Source: Paenibacillus protaetiae
Lineage (GTDB): Bacteria; Bacillota; Bacilli; Paenibacillales; Paenibacillaceae
Direction: 5' to 3'
Length of the DNA: 64,000 nucleotides
Assembly (NCBI RefSeq): GCF_004135365.1
Contig: NZ_CP035492.1
Location: 930,001-994,000, forward strand
Part shown: positions 36,195 through 45,913 of the stretch, piece after piece
Numbering within the stretch: position 1 is the stretch's first letter
Layout: each line of letters opens with the position of its first letter
Notes under the pieces: generated by a model
What the model was told of the DNA's origin: nothing
What the model saw: only the letters and a program-made list of their open reading frames with translations
Databases searched by the model: none
Translations under genes and position numbers: made by a program

Positions 36195-37736
36195 ATGTAT
36201 AAGCAAGCCGGACATTCGCTTGAGATGCACCGGATTGTGAAACAATTCGGGTCTGTCATCGCAAACGATCAGATCGATTTTGCGGTTAAAGCCGGTGAAA
36301 TTCACGCGCTGCTCGGGGAAAACGGGGCGGGTAAAAGCACGATGATGTGCATGCTCTCCGGCGTTTACCGTCCCACCAGCGGGGACATCGTGCTGAACGG
36401 GCGAAAGGTCCATATCCGATCGCCTAAGGATGCGATGGAGCTTGGCATCGGAATGGTGTTCCAGAACTTCAGGCTCGTGCAGACGTTAACGGCGGCGGAA
36501 AACATTGTGCTCGGCGAGAAAACGTCTTTTTGGCGGGGACCGCGCTGGATGAAGCAAAAACAGCAGGAAATCGAAACGATTGCCCGGCATTTCGGTCTGA
36601 CATTTCCAGTGGATCGCCCGATCTGGCAGCTATCGGTCGGGGAACAGCAGCGAGTGGAAATTGTGAAAACTTTGTACCGCGGCGCGAGCATTATCATTCT
36701 GGATGAACCGACATCCGTACTGACGCCGGGCGAAGCAGACCAGCTGTTCCGCACGCTAATCCGCATGAAGGAGGAAGGGAAAACCGTCATTATAACGACG
36801 CACAAGCTGAAGGAGGTTATGGCTGTTTCCGACCGGATTTCCGTTATGCGCAAAGGGAAGCTGACTCATACGATGGACAAAACGGACACGAATGAACGGG
36901 AGCTTGCCCAGCTGATGGTCGGCAAGACGGTATCCGAAGCGCGCCACTTGCCGGAGCGGCCGCAAGGCAAACCGCTGCTGACCGTAGAGCAGGTTGATGT
37001 TTATGCCGACCATGGCCGCAAAGCGCTCGACAACTTTTACCTGCAAGTAATGGAAGGCGAAATTGTCGGGGTAGCCGGCGTGGCAGGCAACGGGCAGAAG
37101 GAGCTGGCAGAGATGTTGTCCGGCCTTCGCAGCTGGAAGAGGGGCAAAGTGTATTTCGACGGCAAGGAGCTTAAAAACGGGTCGGTACGCGGTGCGATTG
37201 AGGCCGGTATTTCCCATGTGCCGGAAAACCGGATGAAAAGCGGGCTTGCCGGCAGTCTCGGCATTGTAGATAATTTGCTGTTCAAGTCGTACCGGACGAA
37301 AGAGCGTTCGAAATACGGCCTGCTCCGAACGGCCGGCAACCGGGTTTGGTCAGAGGAGCTGGTGGCGCAATTCGATGTCAAAACACCAAGCCTGGATACG
37401 CCGGTGCGCCATTTGTCCGGGGGCAATCAGCAGAAGCTGCTGTTTGCGAGGGAAGTACACCAGAATCCGCGGCTGATGGTGGCGGTCCACCCGACACAAG
37501 GCCTGGATGTCGGCGCAACGGAAGGCGTTCACCAGCTGCTGACCGATCTGCGCAACCGGGGACGCAGCGTCTTGCTTATATCAGAAGATTTGGATGAAGT
37601 TATGCTGCTGTCGGACCGCATTCTCATTATTTACAATGGCCGGATTATCGGCGAGATGAGACGGAATGAGGCGGACCGGGACCGAATCGGCATGCTGATG
37701 GCCGGTCTTCAAGAAGCGGAGGAGGAAACCGGATGA
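36195..37736 (+). CDS. Nucleoside ABC transporter ATPase (duplicated)
   Basis: A 513-residue protein with two fused ABC domains, the arrangement of YufO/NupO and sugar RbsA-type ATPases. The first half has GENGAGKSTMMCMLSG (Walker A), LSVGEQQRVEIVKTLYRG (signature) and IILDEPTSVLT (Walker B). The second has the degenerate GVAGNGQKELAEMLSG and LSGGNQQKLLFAREV followed by MVAVHPTQGLDVGA. ATG 36195 follows AGGAGAGGGG. The stop overlaps the next permease start (ATGA). Confidence 0.94.
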   Translation: MYKQAGHSLEMHRIVKQFGSVIANDQIDFAVKAGEIHALLGENGAGKSTMMCMLSGVYRPTSGDIVLNGRKVHIRSPKDAMELGIGMVFQNFRLVQTLTAAENIVLGEKTSFWRGPRWMKQKQQEIETIARHFGLTFPVDRPIWQLSVGEQQRVEIVKTLYRGASIIILDEPTSVLTPGEADQLFRTLIRMKEEGKTVIITTHKLKEVMAVSDRISVMRKGKLTHTMDKTDTNERELAQLMVGKTVSEARHLPERPQGKPLLTVEQVDVYADHGRKALDNFYLQVMEGEIVGVAGVAGNGQKELAEMLSGLRSWKRGKVYFDGKELKNGSVRGAIEAGISHVPENRMKSGLAGSLGIVDNLLFKSYRTKERSKYGLLRTAGNRVWSEELVAQFDVKTPSLDTPVRHLSGGNQQKLLFAREVHQNPRLMVAVHPTQGLDVGATEGVHQLLTDLRNRGRSVLLISEDLDEVMLLSDRILIIYNGRIIGEMRRNEADRDRIGMLMAGLQEAEEETG

Positions 37737-38831
37737 ACGCAGCGGAAAGCAGGCTTGCGACAGAGAAGAAAAAGGGGTTTGTGTTTCCTTACCGGCTGGA
37801 GTGGGATGCTTCCCGCAAGGAAAGCCCCTGGTGGATGACCATCGTGTCGATTGTGCTGGCGCTCGTATTTTGCGGTATTTTCATATGGGCAAACGGCATG
37901 AATCCCCTTACGGTATACGGCAAAATGCTGAATGGCGCGTTCGGCACGCAATTTGGCATAACCGAAACGCTCGTTAAAGCGATTCCGCTGCTGCTGTGCG
38001 GCTTGGGCGTGGCTGTCGCTTACCGGATATCCATCTGGAATATCGGGCGGAAGGGCAGTTCGCCATTGGGGCAATGGCGGCAACTGCGGTTACGATCTAT
38101 TTTCCGAATATGCCGTCTTACCTTGTTATACCGGCCATGATCGTGTTCAGCATCGCCGGCGGAGGCTTATGGGGCTGTTAACCGCCATTCCCAGAACTTA
38201 TTTCCGCGTCAACGAGCTGATTACTTCGTTAATGCTCAACTATGTAGCGCTTCTGGCTTTGGATTATGTCGTGTTCGGGCCATGGAAAGATCCAAAGGGC
38301 TTTAATTTTCCCGGCACGCCGATGTTTACGGATGCGCAGTCGCTGCCGTTAATCGGCACGACCCGGCTGCATTACGGCTTTATATTCGCCATTGTGGCGG
38401 TTGTGCTTTATTACTTGATGATGAAGTATACCCGCTGGGGTTATGAGCTGAAGCTGATCGGCGCCAATCCGGAAGCGGCGAAAAATGCCGGCATCCGCAT
38501 CAGCCGCCATATTTTGCTCGTGATGCTCATTAGCGGAGGGTTGGCCGGACTCGCCGGAATGGCGGAGGTGTCCGGCGTTTCACACCGGCTGATGTACGGC
38601 ATATCGCCCGGGTACGGTTATACGGCAATTATTGTCGCTTGGCTCGCCAAGCTGAATCCGATTGGGCTCGTTGTGTCTTCGGTGTTATTCGGCGGACTGA
38701 TTGTTGGCGGCTACAGCGTGCAGACGATTGGCCTGCCGTCATCCATTTCGAGCATGCTGCAGGGAGCCATCTTGTTTTTCCTGATCGGAGGAGCAACGGC
38801 AGGCAAGTTCCGGCTGCGGAAATACCAATAG
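37733..38831 (+). pseudogene. Nucleoside ABC transporter permease 1, two frameshifts
   Basis: First membrane subunit of the BMP-type importer (BPD_transp_2 family, YufP-like). The start (MNAAESRLATEKKKGF, ATGA-overlapped with the ATPase) reads correctly to AVAYRISIWNIG. One base is missing at GGG 38045-38047, after which the next frame reads AEGQFAIGAMAATAVTIYFP. A second base is missing at GGGGC 38171-38175, after which LLTAIPRTYFRVNELITSLM continues to the end. With both restored it would be about 366 residues with ten hydrophobic segments. As read it cannot make a full permease. Confidence 0.87.
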
Positions 38832-38846
38832 AGAAGGGGAACGCAA

Positions 38847-39772
38847 ATGGATATGATGACGCTGCTTGCCGCGGCGATCTCATCGGGCACACCGCTGCTG
38901 TTTGCCGTATTGGGCGGCATTCTGATCGAACGGTCGGGTATTATTCAGCTTGGCGCGGAAGGGCTTATGCTGATGGGGGCCGTACTGTCATGCCTGACCT
39001 ATTTGCATACGCACAGCCTGCTGCTTGCCCTGCTTGCATCGCTTGCTGTATGCGGCTTGCTGGGCATCGTACACGCGTTTCTCTGCGTGACGCTTCGGAC
39101 GAATCAAATTGTGAGCGGGCTTGCGATGACGTTGTTTGGCACCGGCCTCAGCGCCTATTTGGGCAAACCGGTAAGCGGCCAGCCGCTTCCAGGCACCGTG
39201 CCGAAGCTGGATTTGCCTTGGCTGGACGGCGTTCCGTTCTTCGGCAAGCTGTTTGGCCATCTGGACGTGCTGACATGGTTCAGTTTTGCGCTTGTCCTTG
39301 TAATGCATTTGTACATTCACCGCACTTCATGGGGCTGCATTTGCGGGCAATCGGCGATAATCCGCCTACAGCGGATGTGATGGGCATACCGGTACAACAG
39401 TTCCGCTACGGTTACGTTGTGATCGGCTCGATGCTGATCGGCCTCGCCGGCGCCGACATGCTGCTTGTTTACTCCCCGACCTGGACGGAAGGGATGACAG
39501 CCGGACGCGGCTGGATCGCCGTTGCGCTAATCATTTTTGCAAGGTGGAATCCGCTGCGCGCTTTGTTTTGCGCCTATTTGTTTGGAGCGCTCGATTCGAT
39601 CGGCTTCCGGATTCAGCTGACCGGCAGCGCAATTCCTTCGTACTTTCTGAAGATGATTCCGTACATCGTTACCATTCTGGTGCTTATGTTTCTGGGCTGG
39701 CGTAATCGGAACAAACCGTCCGGATCGCCGGAATCGCTCGGAACGCCTTATGTTCGAGAGCAACGATTTTAG
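38847..39772 (+). pseudogene. Nucleoside ABC transporter permease 2, one frameshift
   Basis: Second membrane subunit of the importer (YufQ-like). It starts at ATG 38847 (MDMMTLLAAAISSGTPLLFA, with GGIL(I)ERSG(I)IQLGAEG as family motif) and reads correctly to YIHRTSWG. One base is missing at GGGGC 39331-39335; the proper continuation LHLRAIGDNPPTADVMGIPV lies in another frame and ends at 39772. The restored length is about 309 residues with eight to nine hydrophobic segments. The missing base has the same local context (TGGGGC before TG) as the second lesion of permease 1. Confidence 0.87.
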
Positions 39773-39792
39773 CAGAAAAGGAGAGAATGGCC

Positions 39793-40712
39793 ATGAGCTT
39801 GCAGGAACGGGAGCATTCTTCCTTCGTCATTCAGCCGGCAACGGCTGAAGAGGCGGCAAAGCTGCTGCAATCGCTGGAAGGGGAAGCGGCAATTGTTGCC
39901 GGAGGAACCTTGCTGCGAACCCATTGGGAAGCAGGAACGGCCGCTATACCGCGTTATATGATTGATCTGGGCGGGCTGCCGGGCATTACCGGAATTACCA
40001 ATAGCGACAGCGGACTGATGATCGGCGCGATGACGCCGCTTTCGGTTTGCCGGGCGAGCAGCCTGATCCAGAACGCTTTTCCGCTGTTAACGGAAGCTTG
40101 CCGCAGCATTGCAGCGCCGTCTATCCGCAATTTGGCGACGCTCGGCGGAAATATCGTATCCGCGATTGGCGATGCCATTCCGGCACTGCTCGTATACGAG
40201 GCTGTACTGTGCTGGCATGACGGTATGCAGGAGCAGCGCGAGCTGCTGGCCGACTGGCTGCGCCAGCCGCGCAAAGGGCGCATATTGCTGCGCGTGGAGC
40301 TTCCGTTTTCATACACGGAAGAGATGAATTCGAACATGAAGCGGTTTACCGCTTTTCATAAAATCGGGCGGCGGGAGGCGTTTACGCCTTCTGTCGTAAC
40401 GGCTGCCGTCGATGGCTGGCTGGATACATCGACAGGCTGCTGGGGGAAGTTCGCATTGCGCTTGGCGGGGGCCAAACGACAGCGTCCAGGATGGAAACGA
40501 TCGAACAGCTGCTGCAGGGGAACAAGGCTGGAACAGCACTGCTTTCCCAAATGTACACCAAAATTTTGCATGAATTTGAGCCGGTAGGCGACGCATTTGC
40601 GCCGGTCCAATACCGGACCAAAACAGCGGCGAATGTCGTAGCTGCACAATTGTGGAAAGTGATGAAGCAATATGAGCCGGAAGGGGGCGGGGGTTATGCT
40701 GCTGAATCGTGA
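39793..40712 (+). pseudogene. pucC: Xanthine dehydrogenase FAD-binding subunit, frameshifted
   Basis: FAD (CoxM/XdhB-like) subunit. The N-terminal FAD domain shows AIVAGGTLLRTHWEAG and the signature APSIRNLATLGGNIVSAI. The frame fails at about 40435-40437 (AGGCTGC), where one C seems missing. In the next frame LLGEVRIALGGGQTTASRME continues and runs to 40712. The restored protein would be about 306 residues. ATG 39793 is 9 bases from AAGGAG, better than ATG 39787 at 3 bases. It overlaps the pucD start. Loss of this subunit would uncouple NAD+ reduction. Confidence 0.86.
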
Positions 40713-43071
40713 AACTAGCGGCAGCCGATGGCGCATCAGGCCGGACGGACCGGGCAAAGTTACCGGAAGCTTGGCTTACTTGACGGATATGGCAGCCCCG
40801 GGGATGCTTTACGGCCTGATCGCGAGAAGCCCTCATCCACATGCGAATATCGTCTCGATCCGGACGGAAAAAGCGGAAGCCCTGCCCGGCGTATACGCCG
40901 TTTTGACCTATCGCGATGTGCCTGGACTGAACCGGTACGGCATTGCGCACCCTGATCAGCCGGTATTATGCGAGGATAAAGTCCGGTATATCGGCGATGC
41001 GGTGGCGGCTGTTGCAGCGGATTCGCTGGACGCCGCCAGGCAAGCGCTGGCGCTGATCGAGGTGGAATACGAGCTGCTTCCGGTTGTGGATGACGCGGAG
41101 GAGGCGCTGCGCGAAGATTCGCCTAAGCTCCATCCGCAAGGCAATCTGCTCCATCATGCGGACTATTACCGCGGTGCTCGGCTGGAAGAAGGTTTCGCCC
41201 AATGTGCCTATGTTGTCGAACAGACCTATCGCACACCGCGCCAAATGCACACCTATATGGAGACGGAAGGCGGGTTGTTTGTTCCTGAGGATGACGGGCG
41301 GCTGACCGTATATTCGCCGACGCAGCACGGCCGGATGGACCGGTTTCAGCTGTCCCGTATTCTCGATTGGCCGGAAGAGCAGATCCGGATTATTTCCAGT
41401 CCGATTGGCGGCTCATTTGGCGGCAAGGACGAATTGAATGTACAGCCTTACGGCGCGCTGCTGGCCGTTCGAACGGGCCGTCCGGTAAAAATCCACCAAT
41501 CCCGCTGGGATTCCGTAAGAGCCGGTTTAAAGCGGCATCCGATGAAAATTACGATGAAAACGGGCTGCAGCGCGGATGGTCGGCTGATCGCCCATGAAGT
41601 GCGTATTGTGGCCGACACCGGACCGTACGCCACGCTTGGCGCGGAAGTGCTGAACTTTGCAGTCGAGCATGTTATCGGACCTTACCGGTATGACTTTATA
41701 GCGGTGAACGGTTATTCCGTTTTTACCAATAACGGAATGTCCGGCGAGTTCCGGGGCTTTGGCGGCAATCAGGCCATCTTTGCGCTGGAAGGGCAGTTGG
41801 ACCGTCTTGCAGCGGCAACCGGCATTGATCCGTGGACGTTTCGAAAAATCAATATGCGGCACGCTGACGATCTCGGTCCCTTTGGCCAGCCTATAGCGCT
41901 CACGAACGGCGCTGAGCAGGTATGGACGGAACTTGAACAAAGCCCGTTATGGCAGGAGCGGATGGCCCGGAAGGCCGCTGCGAAGAAAAAGCGGCCAGCT
42001 GAAAATGAAGGGGAACGTCCCTTTGTCCAGCCGGAGAACAGCATGGCGGCTGCGCTGCAGCCGCCATGGATCAAGACGGGGATCGGCGCCGCCTTCACTA
42101 TGCACGGCGCAGGACTTGGAGCAGGGCTGCCTGATCCGGCCGGCGGCCGGCTGAAGCTGCGTGAAGACGGCAAGATCGAAGCGGCGTTTGGCTACGAGGA
42201 ATTTGGCCAAGGACTGATCGCTTCACTGATGCAAATGCTGATCGAACAGTTCGGCTTCGCCTCTTCGGATATTGCGATTGTCATCGGCGATACCGATCTC
42301 GTGCCGGACAGCGGCTCTACGACCGCTTCCCGGGCAACAAGCATGATGTGGAAGTCGCTGCAGCGCATGAAGCAGCCCTTTACAGAGCTGCTTCTGTCCC
42401 GCGCTTCCGAGCTGCTCGGAGAGCCAAAAGCGTCGCTGCGCCTTGGCGAAGGCGGCATTTGGCGGGGGAACAGCGGCGAAGCGGGCGGCTTCGTACCCGC
42501 ATTGTCCTATGCGGAGCTTGCGGAAAGGAGCGGTGATCATGAGCTTCAGACCGATACGGCATTCCGCTTTCCGGCAACATCGTTTGACCGCGTAGGCGCT
42601 CATTTTATGTACACGTATTCGGCAGTTGCGGTCAAAGTTGAGGTTAACGAACTGACAGGTCGGGTGACCGTAATCGACCAATTTCATACGGTGGCCGCCG
42701 GCCCGGTTATTAATCCGCAAGGCTTCCTCGGCCAGATTGAAGGCGGAAGCAATATGGCATTAGGTTTCACGATTACAGAGGATGCCGTTATGGACAAAGG
42801 CTTCTATTTAACGCGCAACCTCGATACGTATCTCGTGCCGACCATTGCGGATTCCCGCGGAACGGTTACGGTATCTGCCATTGACCAGCTGCCGGAAGGA
42901 GACGATTACGGTCCTCGCGGCATTGGCGAGGTAGGTTCCGTTACACTCGCTCCAGCCATTGTTCAAGCGATATTTGAAGCAACCGGAAAATGGGTGTCAA
43001 AGCTGCCGATTGATCCGGAGCTGCTGCAGGAAAAGTTCTGTGATGGAGAGGCGGCGGGGGCGAATGAATGA
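40696..43071 (+). CDS. pucD: Xanthine dehydrogenase molybdenum-binding subunit
   Basis: Large catalytic subunit that hydroxylates hypoxanthine/xanthine to urate at a Mo-pterin centre. The aldehyde-oxidase/XDH a/b hammerhead domain covers about residues 12-125 and the Mo-binding domain about 135-780. GGSFGGKDELNVQPYGALLA, GEFRGFGGNQAIFALEGQLD, GTTASRATS-type SGSTTASRATS, and GPRGIGEVGSVTLAPAIVQA near the C-terminus (catalytic Glu in GEVG) are clear. It has 791 residues. ATG 40696 follows GGGGGCGGGGG. The frame is intact, unlike pucC upstream. It overlaps pucE by 8 bases. Confidence 0.95.
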   Translation: MLLNRETSGSRWRIRPDGPGKVTGSLAYLTDMAAPGMLYGLIARSPHPHANIVSIRTEKAEALPGVYAVLTYRDVPGLNRYGIAHPDQPVLCEDKVRYIGDAVAAVAADSLDAARQALALIEVEYELLPVVDDAEEALREDSPKLHPQGNLLHHADYYRGARLEEGFAQCAYVVEQTYRTPRQMHTYMETEGGLFVPEDDGRLTVYSPTQHGRMDRFQLSRILDWPEEQIRIISSPIGGSFGGKDELNVQPYGALLAVRTGRPVKIHQSRWDSVRAGLKRHPMKITMKTGCSADGRLIAHEVRIVADTGPYATLGAEVLNFAVEHVIGPYRYDFIAVNGYSVFTNNGMSGEFRGFGGNQAIFALEGQLDRLAAATGIDPWTFRKINMRHADDLGPFGQPIALTNGAEQVWTELEQSPLWQERMARKAAAKKKRPAENEGERPFVQPENSMAAALQPPWIKTGIGAAFTMHGAGLGAGLPDPAGGRLKLREDGKIEAAFGYEEFGQGLIASLMQMLIEQFGFASSDIAIVIGDTDLVPDSGSTTASRATSMMWKSLQRMKQPFTELLLSRASELLGEPKASLRLGEGGIWRGNSGEAGGFVPALSYAELAERSGDHELQTDTAFRFPATSFDRVGAHFMYTYSAVAVKVEVNELTGRVTVIDQFHTVAAGPVINPQGFLGQIEGGSNMALGFTITEDAVMDKGFYLTRNLDTYLVPTIADSRGTVTVSAIDQLPEGDDYGPRGIGEVGSVTLAPAIVQAIFEATGKWVSKLPIDPELLQEKFCDGEAAGANE

Positions 43072-43597
43072 TCATATGCCAGCTGAAGGAGCAGCGGTGC
43101 AGCTGAGCGGGCTCAAGGAAGTTCAATTTACGCTGAATAATGAATTAATTGCATTAACTATTAATCCTGCTAAACGTCTGCTGGATGTGATTCGGGACGA
43201 ACTTCGTTTGACCGGGACGAAACGTTCCTGTGAAATTGGCCGCTGCGGAGCCTGCATGGTGCTCGTAGACGGCAAGCAAATGAACAGCTGCCTTCTGATG
43301 GCTTATCAATGCGAAGGAAAATCCATTACAACGATCGAAGGCCTCCATCCCGAGCAAGGCGAATTCGATTGCATCCAGCAAGCGTTTCTGGAGGAAGGCG
43401 GTTATCAATGCGGCTACTGTACGCCGGGCATGGTGTTATCCGTTAAGGCGCTGCTGGATCAAAACAGCAGTCCGACACCGGACGAGGTGGAAGAAGCGCT
43501 GTCCGGCAACTTGTGCCGGTGTACCGGTTACGGCGGCATTTGGCGGGCTGTTCAACGAGCTGCGGAAATGAGGCGACAAAGTGATGAAGCTGGATGA
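43064..43597 (+). CDS. pucE: Xanthine dehydrogenase 2Fe-2S subunit
   Basis: Small iron-sulfur subunit carrying electrons from the Mo site to FAD. It has 177 residues. The plant-type ferredoxin centre is CEIGRCGACMVLVDG...C and the second all-helical centre is CGYCTPGM...CRCTGYGGI. ATG 43064 lies within the last codons of pucD, and GGAGAGGCGGCGGGGGCG is upstream. It overlaps uraD by 14 bases, so pucC-pucD-pucE-uraD are tightly coupled. Confidence 0.95.
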   Translation: MNDHMPAEGAAVQLSGLKEVQFTLNNELIALTINPAKRLLDVIRDELRLTGTKRSCEIGRCGACMVLVDGKQMNSCLLMAYQCEGKSITTIEGLHPEQGEFDCIQQAFLEEGGYQCGYCTPGMVLSVKALLDQNSSPTPDEVEEALSGNLCRCTGYGGIWRAVQRAAEMRRQSDEAG

Positions 43598-44084
43598 TTT
43601 GAATCAACTCGAGCATAAACCTTTTACTGCAGCGCTTGGCGCTATTTTCGAACATTCTCCATGGATAGCGGAGCTTGTATGGGCGAGGCGGCCTTTTACA
43701 TCCGCTGCACATTTGCATCAAGAAATGATGGGTATTGTCCGCAATTCCTCGCCGGACCTAGTCATGGGCCTGCTCCGGGCTCATCCGGATTTGGCGGCGC
43801 GCATCCAGATGGCGGATCATTCCGTGAAGGAGCAGCAGGGAGCCGGCCTCGACCGGTTAAGCCCTGAGCTGTTCGAATGGTTTCAGACGCATAACCGGCT
43901 TTATGCCGAAAAATTTGGTTTTCCGTTTATATTCGCAGTTAAAGGTAAAACGGTCGCCGATATCCAAGCCGCCATGTCATCACGTATTTCTCATACAGCG
44001 GAGCAGGAGACGGAACAGGCGCTGGCGGAAATTGGCCGTATCACCGGTTTTCGTCTGGCGGAATTGCTGGAGGAGCCGCTGTAA
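43584..44084 (+). CDS. uraD: OHCU decarboxylase
   Basis: Decarboxylates 2-oxo-4-hydroxy-4-carboxy-5-ureidoimidazoline to S-allantoin. The 166-residue protein shows the UraD pattern: FEHSPWIAELVWARRPFTS, LLRAHPDLAAR (conserved HPDLA), and KFGFPFIFAVKG. In B. subtilis this domain is fused to uricase as PucL. Here it is free-standing and no uricase domain follows. ATG 43584 is preferred to the adjacent GTG 43581. Confidence 0.93.
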   Translation: MKLDDLNQLEHKPFTAALGAIFEHSPWIAELVWARRPFTSAAHLHQEMMGIVRNSSPDLVMGLLRAHPDLAARIQMADHSVKEQQGAGLDRLSPELFEWFQTHNRLYAEKFGFPFIFAVKGKTVADIQAAMSSRISHTAEQETEQALAEIGRITGFRLAELLEEPL

Positions 44085-44126
44085 TTCCTGACATTTAAAC
44101 GATTGGAAGCCAAAAGGAGGGGTCGG

Positions 44127-44492
44127 ATGAGCAGTGACGGGCGGTTAACAACCCATGTACTGGATACGTCTTTGGGCAAGCCTGCTGCGGGGATGCGGAT
44201 CGAATTGAAAAGACTGGAGCCGGACGGCGCGGAGCGGCTGCTCCGAATTGCCGTTACGAACAGCGACGGGCGGGTGGATGCTCCGTTGATATCAGGAGGA
44301 CAGATGGAAGCCGGCGTCTATGAGCTTATATTCGAAGCCGGGGATTACTTTCGCGAGCACCGTCATTTACCGGCAGAGGCGATCGTGTTTGACCGGATCC
44401 CGATCCGGTTCCGGGTGGCGACGGAACAATCGCATTATCATATTCCGCTGCTCATTGCGCCGGGCGGCTACAGCACGTACAGGGGCAGCTGA
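44127..44492 (+). CDS. pucM: 5-hydroxyisourate hydrolase (transthyretin-like)
   Basis: Hydrolyses 5-hydroxyisourate to OHCU. The 121-residue transthyretin-like protein has the diagnostic N-terminal LTTHVLDTSLGKPAAGM, the central HYHIPLL, and the C-terminal YSTYRGS tetrapeptide motif. ATG 44127 follows AAAAGGAGGGG; an ATG eight codons upstream is in frame but has no site. It sits between uraD and pucH as in other puc clusters. Confidence 0.96.
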   Translation: MSSDGRLTTHVLDTSLGKPAAGMRIELKRLEPDGAERLLRIAVTNSDGRVDAPLISGGQMEAGVYELIFEAGDYFREHRHLPAEAIVFDRIPIRFRVATEQSHYHIPLLIAPGGYSTYRGS

Positions 44493-44519
44493 CCATCATC
44501 AGAAGAGGAGGAATCGGCT

Positions 44520-45902
44520 ATGGCGCTGGATCTTATTATTCGCGGCGGGAGCGTCGTCCTGGCGAACGAGGTCCGCAAGGCGGATATCGGGGTTCGGGAC
44601 GGGCGGATTGCCGTTCTGGCGGATTCGCTTCAGGATGAAGCGTGCATCACTTGTATAGATGCCGAAGGTAAACTTGTTTTTCCCGGCATGGTTGATATTC
44701 ACGTTCATTTTAACGAGCCGAATTTCGGCCATTGGGAGGGCTTTGCAACCGGCTCTGCAGCACTGGCGGCCGGCGGCTGCACGACTTATGTCGATATGCC
44801 GCTCAACGGCAATCCTCCTACGGTTGATGCCGAAGCGCTGCGCATGAAGCTTGATTTGGCGAAAGGCCAGTCGTCGGTTGATTATACGGTATGGGGCGGA
44901 TTAGTTCCAGGCCATTTGAACCGGCTCGAAGAACTTGCCGCCGAAGGCGTTCGGGGATTTAAAGCATTTATGTCCAATCCGGGCGGGGAAGGCGAAGGAC
45001 GTTTCCGCGAAGCGGACGATTGGACGCTGTATGCAGGCATGAAGCGGATCAAGGAGCTGGGCGGTTTTGTTGCCCTTCACGCGGAAAGCGATTCAATTAC
45101 GTCTAGGCTGGCTGGTGAAGCTGTTGCGGCCGGACGGACGGATGCGGGGGCGTTTGCCGCCTCGCGTCCCGTAATCGCCGAGCTGGAGGCGGTAAATAAA
45201 GCACTGCTGTTTGCGGAGGAAACAGGCTGTCAGGTCCATTTTGTCCATATTAGCAGCCCGGCCGCCATTCGGCTGATCGATCAGGCGAAACGGCGCGGCG
45301 TCCCGGTTACAGCCGAAACCTGTCCGCATTATTTGGTGTTAACGGAGCAGGACATGGCTGATAAAGGACCGGTTGCCAAATGCGCGCCGCCCTTGCGCAG
45401 CAAGGATGCCCAGGAGGAGCTGTGGACGCTGCTGGCGGAAGGCAAGCTCGATGTAATCGCATCGGATCATTCCCCGTGCCCGCCCGAGCTGAAGCTGGAC
45501 GGCAGGCTGACGTTTTTTGAAGCATGGGGCGGCATTTCCGGCGCACAAAGCAGCCTGGAGCTGATGCTGGATGAAGGCTGGCTGAAGCGAGGCATACCGC
45601 TGCCGCTTCTGGCCAGGCTGCTGAGCACCGGACCGGCTAAACGGTTTGGCCTTCATCCGCGCAAAGGCGAAATCACCCTTGGGGCGGATGCGGATTTTGC
45701 AATTGTGGATACTGACGAGCCGTATGTGCTAACTGAAGAACAGCTGTATTACCGGCACAAAATGAGCCCGTATGCAGGGCGTCAATTCAACTGCAAAGTT
45801 ACAGCCACCTATGTGCGGGGCAAACTTGTATACTCGGCGGATGCCGGTATCGTGGCGCCGGGCAGCGGCCAGCTGTTATTGCAGCCTGTGAAAGTTGGCT
45901 GA
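44520..45902 (+). CDS. pucH: Allantoinase
   Basis: Zn-dependent amidohydrolase opening allantoin to allantoate. The 460-residue protein has DIHVHFNEP (metal-binding HxH), FKAFMSNPGG (carbamylated Lys region), HAESDSI, VHFVHISSPAAI and IASDHSPCPPELK with the metal-binding Asp. These fit AllB rather than dihydropyrimidinase. ATG 44520 follows AGAGGAGG. A block of hairpin repeats begins 12 bases after its stop. Confidence 0.95.
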   Translation: MALDLIIRGGSVVLANEVRKADIGVRDGRIAVLADSLQDEACITCIDAEGKLVFPGMVDIHVHFNEPNFGHWEGFATGSAALAAGGCTTYVDMPLNGNPPTVDAEALRMKLDLAKGQSSVDYTVWGGLVPGHLNRLEELAAEGVRGFKAFMSNPGGEGEGRFREADDWTLYAGMKRIKELGGFVALHAESDSITSRLAGEAVAAGRTDAGAFAASRPVIAELEAVNKALLFAEETGCQVHFVHISSPAAIRLIDQAKRRGVPVTAETCPHYLVLTEQDMADKGPVAKCAPPLRSKDAQEELWTLLAEGKLDVIASDHSPCPPELKLDGRLTFFEAWGGISGAQSSLELMLDEGWLKRGIPLPLLARLLSTGPAKRFGLHPRKGEITLGADADFAIVDTDEPYVLTEEQLYYRHKMSPYAGRQFNCKVTATYVRGKLVYSADAGIVAPGSGQLLLQPVKVG

Positions 45903-45913
45903 AGCGCTGCGGC

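Noticed and set aside
38639-39380. Long plus-strand frame beginning in permease 1 and running through permease 2 in a different phase
   Set aside because: Only its last part matches the permease family, which is explained by the frameshift at 39331-39335; the first half is nonsense translation.
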